From assembly GCF_023276435.1 (NCBI RefSeq), contig NZ_JALLPO010000036.1:1-64000 (forward strand): a stretch of DNA of 64,000 bases, given 5' to 3'. This document shows, piece after piece, positions 19,005 through 26,035 of this stretch. The translations under genes and the position numbers were made by a program. This DNA comes from Sphaerisporangium perillae. Its GTDB lineage: Bacteria; Actinomycetota; Actinomycetes; Streptosporangiales; Streptosporangiaceae. Each line of letters starts with the position of its first letter. Position 1 is the stretch's first letter. The notes beneath the pieces are model-generated. The model was not told the DNA's origin, did not search any database, and saw nothing but the letters and a program-made list of their open reading frames with translations.

Positions 19005-19969
19005 TCGATCGACGCGCGGCCGCGGCGCTCGGCGAGCCAGGCCGCGAAGGCGGCACGCCCCGCGGCGGCCAGCGTCTCGGCGTCGTCCTCGGCCGGGCGG
19101 CGGTTCAGGACGGCGCCGGTGAAGAATCCGGTTCCCTGCTCGACCGGCCCGGCGACGGCGCCGGCCTCGGCGTCCCGCAGGGGCTCCGGCAGCTCGCCGG
19201 CCCACCGGTCGCCGATGGTCACCTGGGCCTCACCGGTGCTCGCCGGCAGCATGGCCAGCAGCTCCGCCGGGGTGGCGGCGGTCCACCGCTCGGAGCCGAC
19301 CGCCCAGACGGCGCGTGCCCGGTCGAACCGTGAGCGGTGCCCGGCGAGGTACTCCGGGGCGAGCTCGGCCTCCTTGCGCCGCCGGAACCTGCGCCGGCGG
19401 GCGATGCCGCCGATGTACTCCTCGAACTGCGCGGGCGACATCCCCATCTGTTCGAGCCAGGCGACGGTGGCCGCGCGGTCGTACAGGCCGCGCCCCCTGC
19501 GGAACTCGTCGGCCGCCGCCTGCAGGTCCTCGGTGGTGAGCGGCTCGTCGTCGGACATGACCTCGTTGAGGATCAGGCACTGGTCGACGATCTCGTCGTG
19601 CGGCGTCATGTCGCGGCGGGAGAGGGAGCGCAGCATGGTGAGCGCCTGCGCCACCGAAAGGTGGACGTCGTCCACGCTGACCAGCTGCCCGGCCGCCCAG
19701 TGGGTCGAGTGCTCGATCAGCCAGGGCACGCCCTCGTCGGACGGCGCGGTCAGCGCCACCGTGCCGCCGCCGGGGTGCGCGAGAAGGAGGTCGTAGTCGA
19801 CCACGGGCGTACCCGGCCGCACGTCGACGACCAGTTGCGCGCCGGCGGCGGGGTGCTCGTTCCCCCACTCCGCCGCGGCTCTGCGGGCCTCCTCCACGCG
19901 GGCACGCCTGCGCGGCAGCCTGCGCAGCAGCTCCACGCCGGATTCCAGCACCGCGCCGAAGTCACTCAT
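18989..19969 (-). CDS. putative peptide maturation system protein (TIGR04500-like)
   Basis: 326 residues from ATG 19969, with a clear Shine-Dalgarno (AAGGAGAGAG) lying at the end of the ATP-grasp gene; the two overlap by 8 bp. I recognise the overall sequence as like the actinobacterial peptide-maturation family related to PpiC (peptidyl-prolyl isomerase), which travels with ATP-grasp RiPP enzymes. Visible: SVDDVHLSVAQALTMLRSL, an acidic/helical middle (about 125-185), a basic RRRRFRRRKEAELAPEY stretch, and a C-terminal WLAERRGRASIEWHW. No signal peptide or membrane helix, so cytosolic. The catalytic role is unknown; chaperone or docking function during modification is an inference. Confidence 0.72.
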   Translation of the reverse strand: MSDFGAVLESGVELLRRLPRRRARVEEARRAAAEWGNEHPAAGAQLVVDVRPGTPVVDYDLLLAHPGGGTVALTAPSDEGVPWLIEHSTHWAAGQLVSVDDVHLSVAQALTMLRSLSRRDMTPHDEIVDQCLILNEVMSDDEPLTTEDLQAAADEFRRGRGLYDRAATVAWLEQMGMSPAQFEEYIGGIARRRRFRRRKEAELAPEYLAGHRSRFDRARAVWAVGSERWTAATPAELLAMLPASTGEAQVTIGDRWAGELPEPLRDAEAGAVAGPVEQGTGFFTGAVLNRRPAEDDAETLAAAGRAAFAAWLAERRGRASIEWHWL

Positions 19970-20936
19970 CGCTCTCTCCTTGGGCCAGCCAGTCGGCGAT
20001 GGCATCGCTGATGGGCAGCCCGGTGCGCGTCTCGACGAACCCCCAGGCTCCGTTCGGGTTGATCTCCAGGAAGACGTACTCGCCTTCGGGCGTGAGAATG
20101 AGGTCGATCGCCCCGTACGTGAGCCCGAAGGAGGCGACCAGCTCGGCGCAGCGCCTGCGCACGTCTCCGGGAAGCTCGTGCGCGGCGTACCTGACCCGGT
20201 CGTCGTCGTAGTGGCGCCAGTCCTCCCTGGCCGTCCGGGACGCCTGGGAGTCGATCTCCGCGGCGAACACCTTCTCCGCGACGACGATCACCCGCAGCTC
20301 CACGGCCTTCGGCACGTACGGCTGCAGGATCACCGGCTCGTGCCGGAGCAGGTGGCGCGAGGTCAGGTGGCGGCGGGTCAGCACGGTCGTGTACGTGCGG
20401 TGGTCGGCCCCGTCCACCGTGAAGGAGTCGGAGTTGATCTGCTTGGCGATCAGGCGGCCCTCGGCGCGCTCGTACGCCGGGACGAGCTCGGCGGGATCGT
20501 TGGTGAACACCGTCTCCGGCACCGAGAAGCCCAGGCTCGCCGCGCGGGCCATGTGGATGATCTTGTTGTGCGCCTGACGCTCGGGCTCGCGCCGCGAGGG
20601 AAGCCACCGGGCCGGGATGAGGTCCCAGGCCCCGTCGAGAAGGAACTGCGCCTGCCAGTCGACATGCGCGCGATGGGTCGGCTCCGACACGTTCGCGGAC
20701 GCCGCCGAGCGGGTGGGGCGCCTGCGCCACACCGCCGTCACCGTCGACAGATCCAGCGGGCCGTCCTCGGTGTGGAGGGTGATCCGGTGCCCTCCCGCCG
20801 AGAAGGCCGCCGTGAGCCGGCTCCTCGCGGGGAAGTCACCGCTGTCCCACCAGGTCACCGGGACGTTCCGCCGCCGTAGCTTCGGCAGCACCAGGTCGAC
20901 CGTGTCGTCCAGTCGCTCGCTCAGTATGAGAATCAT
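19962..20936 (-). CDS. ATP-grasp ribosomal peptide maturase (graspetide ligase, MvdD-like)
   Basis: 324 residues from ATG 20936 (an in-frame start at 20993 would lie inside a terminator hairpin and is rejected). The N-terminal domain has AVWRRRP, a peptide-binding landmark of the family; the ATP-grasp domains follow with KIIHMARAASLGF, QPYVPKAVELRVIVV (with the conserved ELRV), DSQASRTAREDWRHYD, and the metal-binding end GAIDLILTPEGEYVFLEINPNG. The family makes omega-ester or omega-amide side-chain links between Glu/Asp and Ser/Thr/Lys of a precursor. The two precursors upstream carry a conserved Ser, Lys and Glu in their cores, so a cross-linked macrocycle is expected. Soluble; ATP-dependent. 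Confidence 0.9.
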   Translation of the reverse strand: MILILSERLDDTVDLVLPKLRRRNVPVTWWDSGDFPARSRLTAAFSAGGHRITLHTEDGPLDLSTVTAVWRRRPTRSAASANVSEPTHRAHVDWQAQFLLDGAWDLIPARWLPSRREPERQAHNKIIHMARAASLGFSVPETVFTNDPAELVPAYERAEGRLIAKQINSDSFTVDGADHRTYTTVLTRRHLTSRHLLRHEPVILQPYVPKAVELRVIVVAEKVFAAEIDSQASRTAREDWRHYDDDRVRYAAHELPGDVRRRCAELVASFGLTYGAIDLILTPEGEYVFLEINPNGAWGFVETRTGLPISDAIADWLAQGESDE

Positions 20937-20970
20937 GTTCCAGCTCGCCTCGCTCGCGGTATCGCGCCGC

Positions 20971-21006
20971 ATAAAAGCGGCGGAGCGGGACAAGCCCGCT
21001 CCGCCG
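20971..21006 (-). terminator. intrinsic terminator/attenuator between precursor and enzyme genes
   Basis: On the minus strand a perfect 12-bp GC stem (21006-20995 with 20989-20978) closes a 5-nt loop and is followed by CTTTTAT. It lies 34 bp before the ATP-grasp start. Partial read-through would give much precursor and little enzyme mRNA. Confidence 0.75.
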
Positions 21007-21052
21007 GAACGGAAGGAGATCGGCGGACGGTCCGTGCGACCGGCCTCGGCGG

Positions 21053-21123
21053 CCGTAGGCCCCCTCGGGCGCCCCCGTACGCCCCCGTACGCCCGCTTGG
21101 CCCCCGTACGCCCCCTCAGGCGC
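21053..21123. repeat. GC-rich repeat cluster in the RiPP spacer
   Basis: CCGTAGGCCCCCTCGGGCGC (21053-21072) recurs with two changes at 21104-21123, and between them GCCCCCGTAC occurs at 21071, 21081 and 21100. It is non-coding in the frames I could judge. It may be a slipped-replication product. Confidence 0.6.
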
Positions 21124-21178
21124 CGCGTGCCACCCCCCGTGCACGCCCCCGTCGCGCCCGCCGACCCTTCCTGATCGA

Positions 21179-21197
21179 GACCCGCGTGACGCGGGTC
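21179..21197 (-). promoter_or_regulatory. hairpin at the stop of precursor 1
   Basis: GACCCGCG-TGA-CGCGGGTC forms an 8-bp stem that overlaps the stop codon of the shorter spacer's precursor. There is no T-run; it may protect the precursor mRNA 3' end. Confidence 0.45.
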
Positions 21198-21339
21198 AGT
21201 TGTTGGTGCCCTCCCACTCGGAGGGCTTGCCGCCGGTGTACCAAGAGACGTGCATCCGGCCGCCGGCCACGTCGCCGAGCTCGGCGTCGGTCAGCTCGGC
21301 ACCGTCGATGGCAAGGTCGTTCAGCATGATCTTCGACAT
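21196..21339 (-). CDS. RiPP precursor peptide 1 (double-glycine leader)
   Basis: 47 residues, too short for usual gene callers. The leader (1-27) starts MSKIMLNDLAIDG and ends ELTDAELGDVAGG, a classical double-glycine C39 site with the acidic LTDAEL helix. The core (28-47) begins RMHVSWYTGGKPSEWEG and ends TNN. Against precursor 2, the leader is identical and the core keeps VSW, GGKP, EW and the terminal NN, with Ser30s, Lys38 and Glu41 as candidate cross-link residues for the ATP-grasp enzyme. Shine-Dalgarno GGGGGGAAACCGA lies before ATG 21339. An upstream hairpin (21353-21368) is conserved with precursor 2. Confidence 0.88.
   Translation of the reverse strand: MSKIMLNDLAIDGAELTDAELGDVAGGRMHVSWYTGGKPSEWEGTNN
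21257..21339 (-). repeat. 83-bp duplicated leader, copy 1
   Basis: Identical base for base to 21587-21669. It covers codons for the whole shared leader and the first bases of the core. The flanking 5'-UTR also stays similar (hairpin, TCG-TTT), so one precursor gene is a recent tandem duplicate of the other, with selection or drift acting on the core only. Confidence 0.95.
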
Positions 21340-21352
21340 TTCGGTTTCCCCC

Positions 21353-21368
21353 CGCCGCTCGCGCGGCG
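21353..21368 (-). promoter_or_regulatory. 5'-UTR hairpin before precursor 1
   Basis: CGCCGC-TCGC-GCGGCG, six-bp stem and 4-nt loop, immediately upstream of the Shine-Dalgarno. The identical hairpin stands at 21685-21700 before precursor 2. Confidence 0.55.
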
Positions 21369-21424
21369 AACTCTCTCATTCGTTGTGATGCGCAGGTCTC
21401 CGGGCACCGTGTGCGACCGGGACC

Positions 21425-21480
21425 CCGGCCGGGCTCCGCGATGAAGCCCGGCCGGTCCACGACGTCCTTGTGACGTCGTG
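21425..21480 (-). promoter_or_regulatory. two strong hairpins between the precursor genes
   Basis: CCGGCCGGGCT (21425-21435) pairs perfectly with 21445-21455 (11 bp, 9-nt loop). CACGACGTC (21458-21466) pairs with 21472-21480 (9 bp, 5-nt loop). Neither has a T-run. They may stabilise the upstream precursor mRNA or lower read-through. Confidence 0.6.
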
Positions 21481-21531
21481 TCCCTCTCAGCGCGGAGCCG
21501 GCAGGCCCCGCTCAGCCGCGGTCCGGCTGGA

Positions 21532-21669
21532 TCAGTTGTTCACCCACTCGGCGGGCTTGCCGCCGATGGTCCAGCTCACCGACCAGCGGCCGCCGGCCAC
21601 GTCGCCGAGCTCGGCGTCGGTCAGCTCGGCACCGTCGATGGCAAGGTCGTTCAGCATGATCTTCGACAT
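21532..21669 (-). CDS. RiPP precursor peptide 2 (double-glycine leader)
   Basis: 45 residues and the first gene after the candidate promoter. The leader (1-27) is identical to that of precursor 1, down to the DNA level over 83 bp, and ends DVAGG. The core (28-45) is RWSVSWTIGGKPAEWVNN. The pattern VSWxxGGKPxEW is shared with the other core, so its Ser, Lys and Glu are probably the modified residues. The Shine-Dalgarno GGCGGGAGGG is stronger than that of precursor 1. The cut after AGG would be made by the C39 domain of the exporter. Confidence 0.88.
   Translation of the reverse strand: MSKIMLNDLAIDGAELTDAELGDVAGGRWSVSWTIGGKPAEWVNN
21587..21669 (-). repeat. 83-bp duplicated leader, copy 2
   Basis: Perfect copy of 21257-21339; see that entry. 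Divergence begins exactly at the start of the core. Confidence 0.95.
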
Positions 21670-21684
21670 CTCGTTTTTCCCTCC

Positions 21685-21700
21685 CGCCGCTCGCGCGGCG
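21685..21700 (-). promoter_or_regulatory. 5'-UTR hairpin before precursor 2
   Basis: Same CGCCGC-TCGC-GCGGCG hairpin as at 21353-21368, in the leader of the mRNA just before the Shine-Dalgarno of the first precursor. Confidence 0.55.
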
Positions 21701-21752
21701 AAATCTCGTTCCCCTGGTGTCCCCCCGGGGATCCGTCGTGCTTGTGATGACG

Positions 21753-21818
21753 AAGTTAGGCAGCCCGACTTGGATCACACTTGTTGATGACTGTGGGCAT
21801 GACTTGCGGCCAACTTGA
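21753..21818 (-). promoter_or_regulatory. RiPP promoter with SARP-like direct repeats
   Basis: On the minus strand four heptads with CAAGT at their centre: TCAAGTT and GCAAGTC separated by 4 bp (11-bp period), then 16 bp, then ACAAGTG and CCAAGTC, again 4 bp apart. The last heptad ends exactly 8 bp before TAACTT (21758-21753), a good -10. Tandem heptads with a 4-bp gap whose 3' copy lies 8 bp before the -10 are the published geometry for SARP activators. No SARP gene is in this window. Confidence 0.6.
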
Positions 21819-21869
21819 GAAGCCTCTGAGCTGCGGGAACATCGCGAGAACAGCTCTGAAGAAGCCGAA

Positions 21870-21900
21870 AGGGGCCGGAGGGGAGCCCTTCACGGCCCCT
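21870..21900 (-). terminator. intrinsic terminator of the 2-oxoacid dehydrogenase operon
   Basis: AGGGGCCG (21900-21893 on the minus strand) pairs with CGGCCCCT (21877-21870), followed by TTTCGGCTTCTTC. It separates the dehydrogenase operon from the RiPP promoter, so the cluster is transcribed on its own. Confidence 0.7.
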
Positions 21901-21929
21901 CTCCGCCCCCTCTCGCCCTCCTTGGAGGA

Positions 21930-23390
21930 CTAGCTCCAGGCGAGCATGCGCAGCGGGTCCTGCAGCATCGCGCCCACGTCACGCAGCACGTACGAGCCCA
22001 CCTCGCCGTCGACGATGCGGTGGTCGAACGACAGCGCGAGCGTGGTGACCTTGCGCGGCACGATCTGGCCGTCCACGACCCACGGCAGGTCGCGCACCTG
22101 GCCGAACGCGAGGATCGCCGCCTCACCGGGGTTCAGGATCGGCGTGCCCGCGTCCACGCCGAAGACGCCCACGTTGGTGATCGTGATGGTGCCGCCTGTC
22201 AGGTCCGCGGGGGTGCACCGTCCCGACCGGGCCTTCTCGGTCAGCTCGCCCAGCGCCCTGGCGAGCTCGGGGAGCGGCAGCGCCTGCGCCTCCTTGACGT
22301 TCGGCACGATGAGCCCGCGCTGCGTGGCCGCGGCGATGCCGAGGTTCACATAGCGCTTCACCACGATCTCCTCGCCCGTCCAGGTCGAGTTGATCAGCGG
22401 ATACCGCCGGACGGCCGTGATCAGCGCCTTGGCGACGAGCAGCAGCGGCGACACCTTGACCTCGGCGAAGTCCGGCAGCTCGCGCAGCCGCCGCACGGCG
22501 TCCATGGTGGCGGTCACGTCGACCTGGAGCCACTCGGTCACGTGCGGGGCGGTGAAGGCCGAGGCGACCATGGCCGCGGCCGTCGCCTTCCGCACCCCCT
22601 TGACCGGGATGCGCTCCTCCCTCTCGCTCCCGGCGTACTCGCCGTATCCGGCGTATCCGATCGCCGGCGTGACCGCGGGCGCGGTGGCCCCCTCGGCGGC
22701 CGCGTGGACGTCGTCCCGCGTGATGGAGCCGTTCGGCCCGGTGCCGGTGATCGAGGTCAGGTCCACGCCGAGATCCCTGGCCAGCTTGCGCACCGGCGGC
22801 TTGGCCAGCACGGCGACCCCTTGGCGCGACGCCGCGGCAGGGCCGGCCGGCTCGCGGACGGCGGCCGGCTCGGCGGGGGCGACGGTCCGCTCGGCGCCCG
22901 TCCCCGCGTACGCGCCCGCCGTGGCGGGCGCGCCCGGGGCCGAGGGCGCCGGGCTCTTGCGGGGACGGCGGGTCGTGGCCCCCGGCTTGACGCCGTACCC
23001 GACCAGCACCGGCGTGCGGACCGGCTTCGCCTCGCCTCCTTCGGCGGGCGGCGCGGGGACCATGTCGTCGGCCGGCGCCGTCTGCCGGCCCGCGGGAGCG
23101 CCGGTACCCGAGACCGCGGCCGGGGCGCCACCGGAGGGCGGCGGGCCCTCCTCGCCGGTCTCGACGGCGATGATCGGCTTGCCGACGTCGACGGTCTCGC
23201 CTTCGGCGGCCATCAGCGCGCCGACCACGCCCTCGAACGGGCAGGGCAGCTCGACGACGGCCTTGGCGGTCTCGATCTCGACGATCGTCTGGTTGATCAC
23301 CACCTTGTCGCCGGCCGAGACGTGCCACTTGATGATCTCCGCCTCGGTCAGCCCTTCGCCGACGTCGGGGAGCTTGAACTCTCTCAGCAC
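21930..23390 (-). CDS. dihydrolipoyl acyltransferase (E2) of a 2-oxoacid dehydrogenase complex
   Basis: 486 residues from GTG 23390 with an excellent Shine-Dalgarno (AGGAGGGGCT). One lipoyl domain (1-76, Lys43 in EIETAKAVVE carries lipoate), a long Ala/Pro linker, a peripheral-subunit-binding domain (about 205-240, VRKLARDLGVDLTSITGTG) and the catalytic domain (about 265-486) with SFDHRIVDG, whose His acts in acyl transfer. Single lipoyl domain and E1alpha/E1beta neighbours suit a branched-chain 2-oxoacid or pyruvate complex. It lies 8 bp after the E1 beta stop. The stop is followed by a terminator. Confidence 0.93.
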   Translation of the reverse strand: MLREFKLPDVGEGLTEAEIIKWHVSAGDKVVINQTIVEIETAKAVVELPCPFEGVVGALMAAEGETVDVGKPIIAVETGEEGPPPSGGAPAAVSGTGAPAGRQTAPADDMVPAPPAEGGEAKPVRTPVLVGYGVKPGATTRRPRKSPAPSAPGAPATAGAYAGTGAERTVAPAEPAAVREPAGPAAASRQGVAVLAKPPVRKLARDLGVDLTSITGTGPNGSITRDDVHAAAEGATAPAVTPAIGYAGYGEYAGSEREERIPVKGVRKATAAAMVASAFTAPHVTEWLQVDVTATMDAVRRLRELPDFAEVKVSPLLLVAKALITAVRRYPLINSTWTGEEIVVKRYVNLGIAAATQRGLIVPNVKEAQALPLPELARALGELTEKARSGRCTPADLTGGTITITNVGVFGVDAGTPILNPGEAAILAFGQVRDLPWVVDGQIVPRKVTTLALSFDHRIVDGEVGSYVLRDVGAMLQDPLRMLAWS

Positions 23391-23398
23391 AGCCCCTC

Positions 23399-24373
23399 CT
23401 AGAAGGCGAACGTACGGTCGACCGCGTCCAGGACCCGGTCGAGGTCGGGCAGGTAGTGGTCCTCCAGCCGCGACGGGGGATAGGGCGTCGAGAAGCCGCC
23501 GGCGCGCAGCACGGGCGCCTCGAGGCTGTAGAAGCACGCCTCGGTGATGCGGGCGGCGAGCTCGGCGCCGAGCCCCGAGAAGACGGGCGCCTCGTGGGCG
23601 ACCACGCACCGGCCGGTCCTGCGGACCGACTCGAAGACCATCTCGGTGTCCAGCGGGTTGAGCGACCGCAGGTCGATGACCTCCAGCGAGCGGCCGTCCT
23701 GCTCGACGGCGGCGGCGGCCTCCAGGCAGGTCTTGACCATCGGGCCGTAGGTGAGCACGGTCACGTCGGTGCCCGGGCGCACGATCTGGGCGCGGTCGAA
23801 CGCCAGCGGGGCCGCGCCGCGCTCGACCTCGGCCTTGTCCCAGTAACGACGCTTGGGCTCGAAGAAGATGACCGGGTCGTCGCAGCGGATGGCCTGCTGG
23901 ATCATGTGATAGCCGTCCACCGGGTTCGAGCAGGCCACGACCCGCAGCCCGCCCGTGTGGGTGAAGTAGGCCTCGGGCGACTCGCTGTGGTGCTCGACCG
24001 CGCCGATGCCGCCGCCGCAGGGGATGCGCACGACGACGGGGAGCTTGATCTTGCCGAGCGAGCGCAGCGGCATCTTGGCGAGCTGGGTGATGATCTGGTC
24101 GGCGGCCGGGAACACGAACCCGTCGAACTGGATCTCGCACACCGGCCGGTAGCCGCGCAGTGCGAGCCCGATGGCGGTGCCGATGATGCCGGACTCGGCG
24201 AGCGGGGTGTCGATGACGCGGCTCTCGCCGAAGTCCTTCTGGAGCCCGTCGGTGACGCGGAACACCCCGCCGAGCTTGCCGACGTCCTCTCCCATGATGA
24301 GGACCTTGGAGTCGTCCTCCATGGCGGTGCGCAGGCCCTCGTTGATCGCCTTGGCGAGCGTGAGCGTGGTCAT
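23399..24373 (-). CDS. 2-oxoacid dehydrogenase E1 component, beta subunit
   Basis: 324 residues (MTTLTLAKAINEGLR), the standard length for E1 beta of the alpha2beta2 type. GEDVGKLGGVFRVTDGL, HHSESPEAYFTH, and the C-terminal RVTGYDxP-like end (GGFSTPYPPSRLEDHYLP) are recognisable. It forms the thiamine-diphosphate site with the alpha subunit; ATG 24373 overlaps the stop of that gene by 4 bp. Catalyses decarboxylation and transfer to E2 lipoate. Confidence 0.94.
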   Translation of the reverse strand: MTTLTLAKAINEGLRTAMEDDSKVLIMGEDVGKLGGVFRVTDGLQKDFGESRVIDTPLAESGIIGTAIGLALRGYRPVCEIQFDGFVFPAADQIITQLAKMPLRSLGKIKLPVVVRIPCGGGIGAVEHHSESPEAYFTHTGGLRVVACSNPVDGYHMIQQAIRCDDPVIFFEPKRRYWDKAEVERGAAPLAFDRAQIVRPGTDVTVLTYGPMVKTCLEAAAAVEQDGRSLEVIDLRSLNPLDTEMVFESVRRTGRCVVAHEAPVFSGLGAELAARITEACFYSLEAPVLRAGGFSTPYPPSRLEDHYLPDLDRVLDAVDRTFAF

Positions 24374-25470
24374 CGCTCGCCTCCCTCGAAGCTCGCGAGG
24401 TAGGCGGCGTACTGCTCGCGCTCTTCGGTCAGCAGGGCGTGCGGCTCGGAGTACACGTGCTCGAAGATCTCCAACGGGTGGGGATCGGGCATCTCCAGAC
24501 ACCGTTTGCGCACGTCACGGCCGAGATCGGCGGCCTCGGCCTCGATGGAGTCGAAGAAGTCCTGGTCGGCGAGCTGGTTTTTGAACATGTAGGCCTTGAC
24601 GCGCTCGATGGGGTCCTTGAGCTTCCAGGCCTCCAGCTCGCCCGCCACGCGGTAGCGAGTCGGGTCGTCGGAGGTGGTGTGGGCGCCCATGCGGTAGGTG
24701 AAGGCCTCGATCAGCGTCGGGCCCTGCCCCTCGCGCGCGTTCTTGAGTGCCTGGCGGGTGACGGCGAGGCAGGCGAACACGTCGTTGCCGTCCACCCGGA
24801 TGCCGGGGAAGCCGAAACCGCTGGCCCGGCGGTACAGGGGGATCCTCGACTGCTTCTCGAGCGGCTCGGAGATGGCCCACTGGTTGTTCTGGCAGAAGAA
24901 CACCACGGGGGCGTTGAACACCGACGCCCAGATGAAGGACTCGTTGACGTCGCCCTGGGAGGTGGCGCCGTCGCCGAAGTAGACGATCGTCGCGGCGTCG
25001 GCGCCGTCGCGCTGGATGCCCATCGCGTAGCCGACGGCGTGCAGGGTCTGGCTGCCGATCACGATCGTGTAGAGGTGGAAGTTGTGCTCGGCGGGGTCCC
25101 AGCCTCCGTGGTTGACGCCGCGGAAGAGCCCGAGCAGGTTGACCGGGTCGACTCCGCGGCACCAGGCGACGCCGTGCTCGCGGTAGGTCGGGAAGGCCAT
25201 GTCGGCGTCGGTCAGTGCGCGTCCAGATCCGATCTGGGCGGCCTCCTGGCCGAGCAGTGATGCCCAGATGCCGAGTTCGCCCTGTCGCTGGAGTGCCACG
25301 GCCTCCATGTCGACGCGCCGCACGAGGACCAGGTCGCGGTAGAGACCGCGCACCTCCTCCGGCGTCAGGTCGATGTCATAGGCGGGATGCTCCACCCGCT
25401 CACCCTCGGGGGTCAGCAGCTGTACGAGCTCGGGGGGTGCCTCGGCACCACGAGAGGCGTCGAATGTCAC
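24370..25470 (-). CDS. 2-oxoacid dehydrogenase E1 component, alpha subunit
   Basis: 366 residues from GTG 25470, chosen because CAGGAGCGGCAC precedes it at good spacing; a start at 25536 would add 22 unsupported residues. The thiamine-diphosphate motif is seen as GDGATSQGDVNESFIWASV with NNQWAIS downstream, and the region HTTSDDPTRYR is the phosphorylation-loop equivalent. First gene of an operon with E1 beta and E2; no E3 is nearby and a shared lipoamide dehydrogenase is expected elsewhere. Whether the substrate is pyruvate or branched-chain oxoacids is not decided by sequence reading; branched-chain function would link to the valine dehydrogenase at 43 kb. Confidence 0.92.
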   Translation of the reverse strand: MTFDASRGAEAPPELVQLLTPEGERVEHPAYDIDLTPEEVRGLYRDLVLVRRVDMEAVALQRQGELGIWASLLGQEAAQIGSGRALTDADMAFPTYREHGVAWCRGVDPVNLLGLFRGVNHGGWDPAEHNFHLYTIVIGSQTLHAVGYAMGIQRDGADAATIVYFGDGATSQGDVNESFIWASVFNAPVVFFCQNNQWAISEPLEKQSRIPLYRRASGFGFPGIRVDGNDVFACLAVTRQALKNAREGQGPTLIEAFTYRMGAHTTSDDPTRYRVAGELEAWKLKDPIERVKAYMFKNQLADQDFFDSIEAEAADLGRDVRKRCLEMPDPHPLEIFEHVYSEPHALLTEEREQYAAYLASFEGGER

Positions 25471-25786
25471 GTGCCGCTCCTGTGCGTTCAGGGCCACGCT
25501 GATGGGATCACCATCTTTCGGCCGGTTAACACGCATTAGTACCTTCTGGTGGTGGTACCTCAGCGTTTGGGGACATCGTGGCAGACATCACAGGCCGCTG
25601 CGCAAGACCGGACACCCTCTTATCCACACTTCTCCCGTTCCCGATGCGTCCCATCGCACACCCGCCCGGCACCCCAGGTGCGAGGGCGGGGCGGGGACGG
25701 CCGGCCGGGCCGCCACCGTTAGGCTGGTGGCGCCGGAAAGCATGCCGGTCCCCGCGAGGGCCGGCGGCACGATACAGGAGGACCAC
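25471..25786. promoter_or_regulatory. divergent region between E1 alpha and purS
   Basis: 316 bp that should hold the promoters of both the dehydrogenase operon (minus) and purS (plus). No repeat or palindrome long enough to name as an operator was seen, and no gene. Confidence 0.4.
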
Positions 25787-26035
25787 GTGGCACGCGTCAT
25801 CGTCGACGTCATGCTCAAGCCGGAGATCCTCGATCCGCAGGGGCAGGCGATCGCCAGGGCGCTCCCCCGGCTCGGCTTCTCCGGCATCAGCGAGATACGG
25901 CAGGGCAAGAGGTTCGAGGTCGAGATCGAGGGTCCCGCCGACGAGGCCGCCCTCGCGGACGTCCGCAAGATGGCCGAGACCCTTCTCGCCAACACGGTGA
26001 TCGAGGATTACTCTGTGCGCGTCGAGGCACAGTAG
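25787..26035 (+). CDS. purS: phosphoribosylformylglycinamidine synthase subunit PurS
   Basis: 82 residues from GTG 25787 with CAGGAGGACCAC upstream. ARVIVDVMLKPEILDPQGQAI and the fragment RQGKRFEVEI are typical of PurS, the small scaffold that joins PurQ and PurL in the three-part FGAM synthase of Gram-positive bacteria. It lies upstream of purQ and purL, with one regulator gene inserted between. Confidence 0.95.
   Translation: MARVIVDVMLKPEILDPQGQAIARALPRLGFSGISEIRQGKRFEVEIEGPADEAALADVRKMAETLLANTVIEDYSVRVEAQ

Noticed and set aside
19966-20993. Longer ATP-grasp start at 20993
   Set aside because: That start lies inside the terminator stem and its extra 19 residues are not family-like.
21053-21123. 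CRISPR-like short repeats
   Set aside because: Units are only 10-20 bp with no spacers of regular size and no cas genes in the window.
20836-21144. Possible third precursor (HGGWHAAPEGAYGG...) between precursor 1 and the ATP-grasp gene
   Set aside because: The APEGAYG repeats arise from the nucleotide repeat; the frame reads through the terminator stem into the ATP-grasp gene, has no GG leader and lacks a clear ribosome site.
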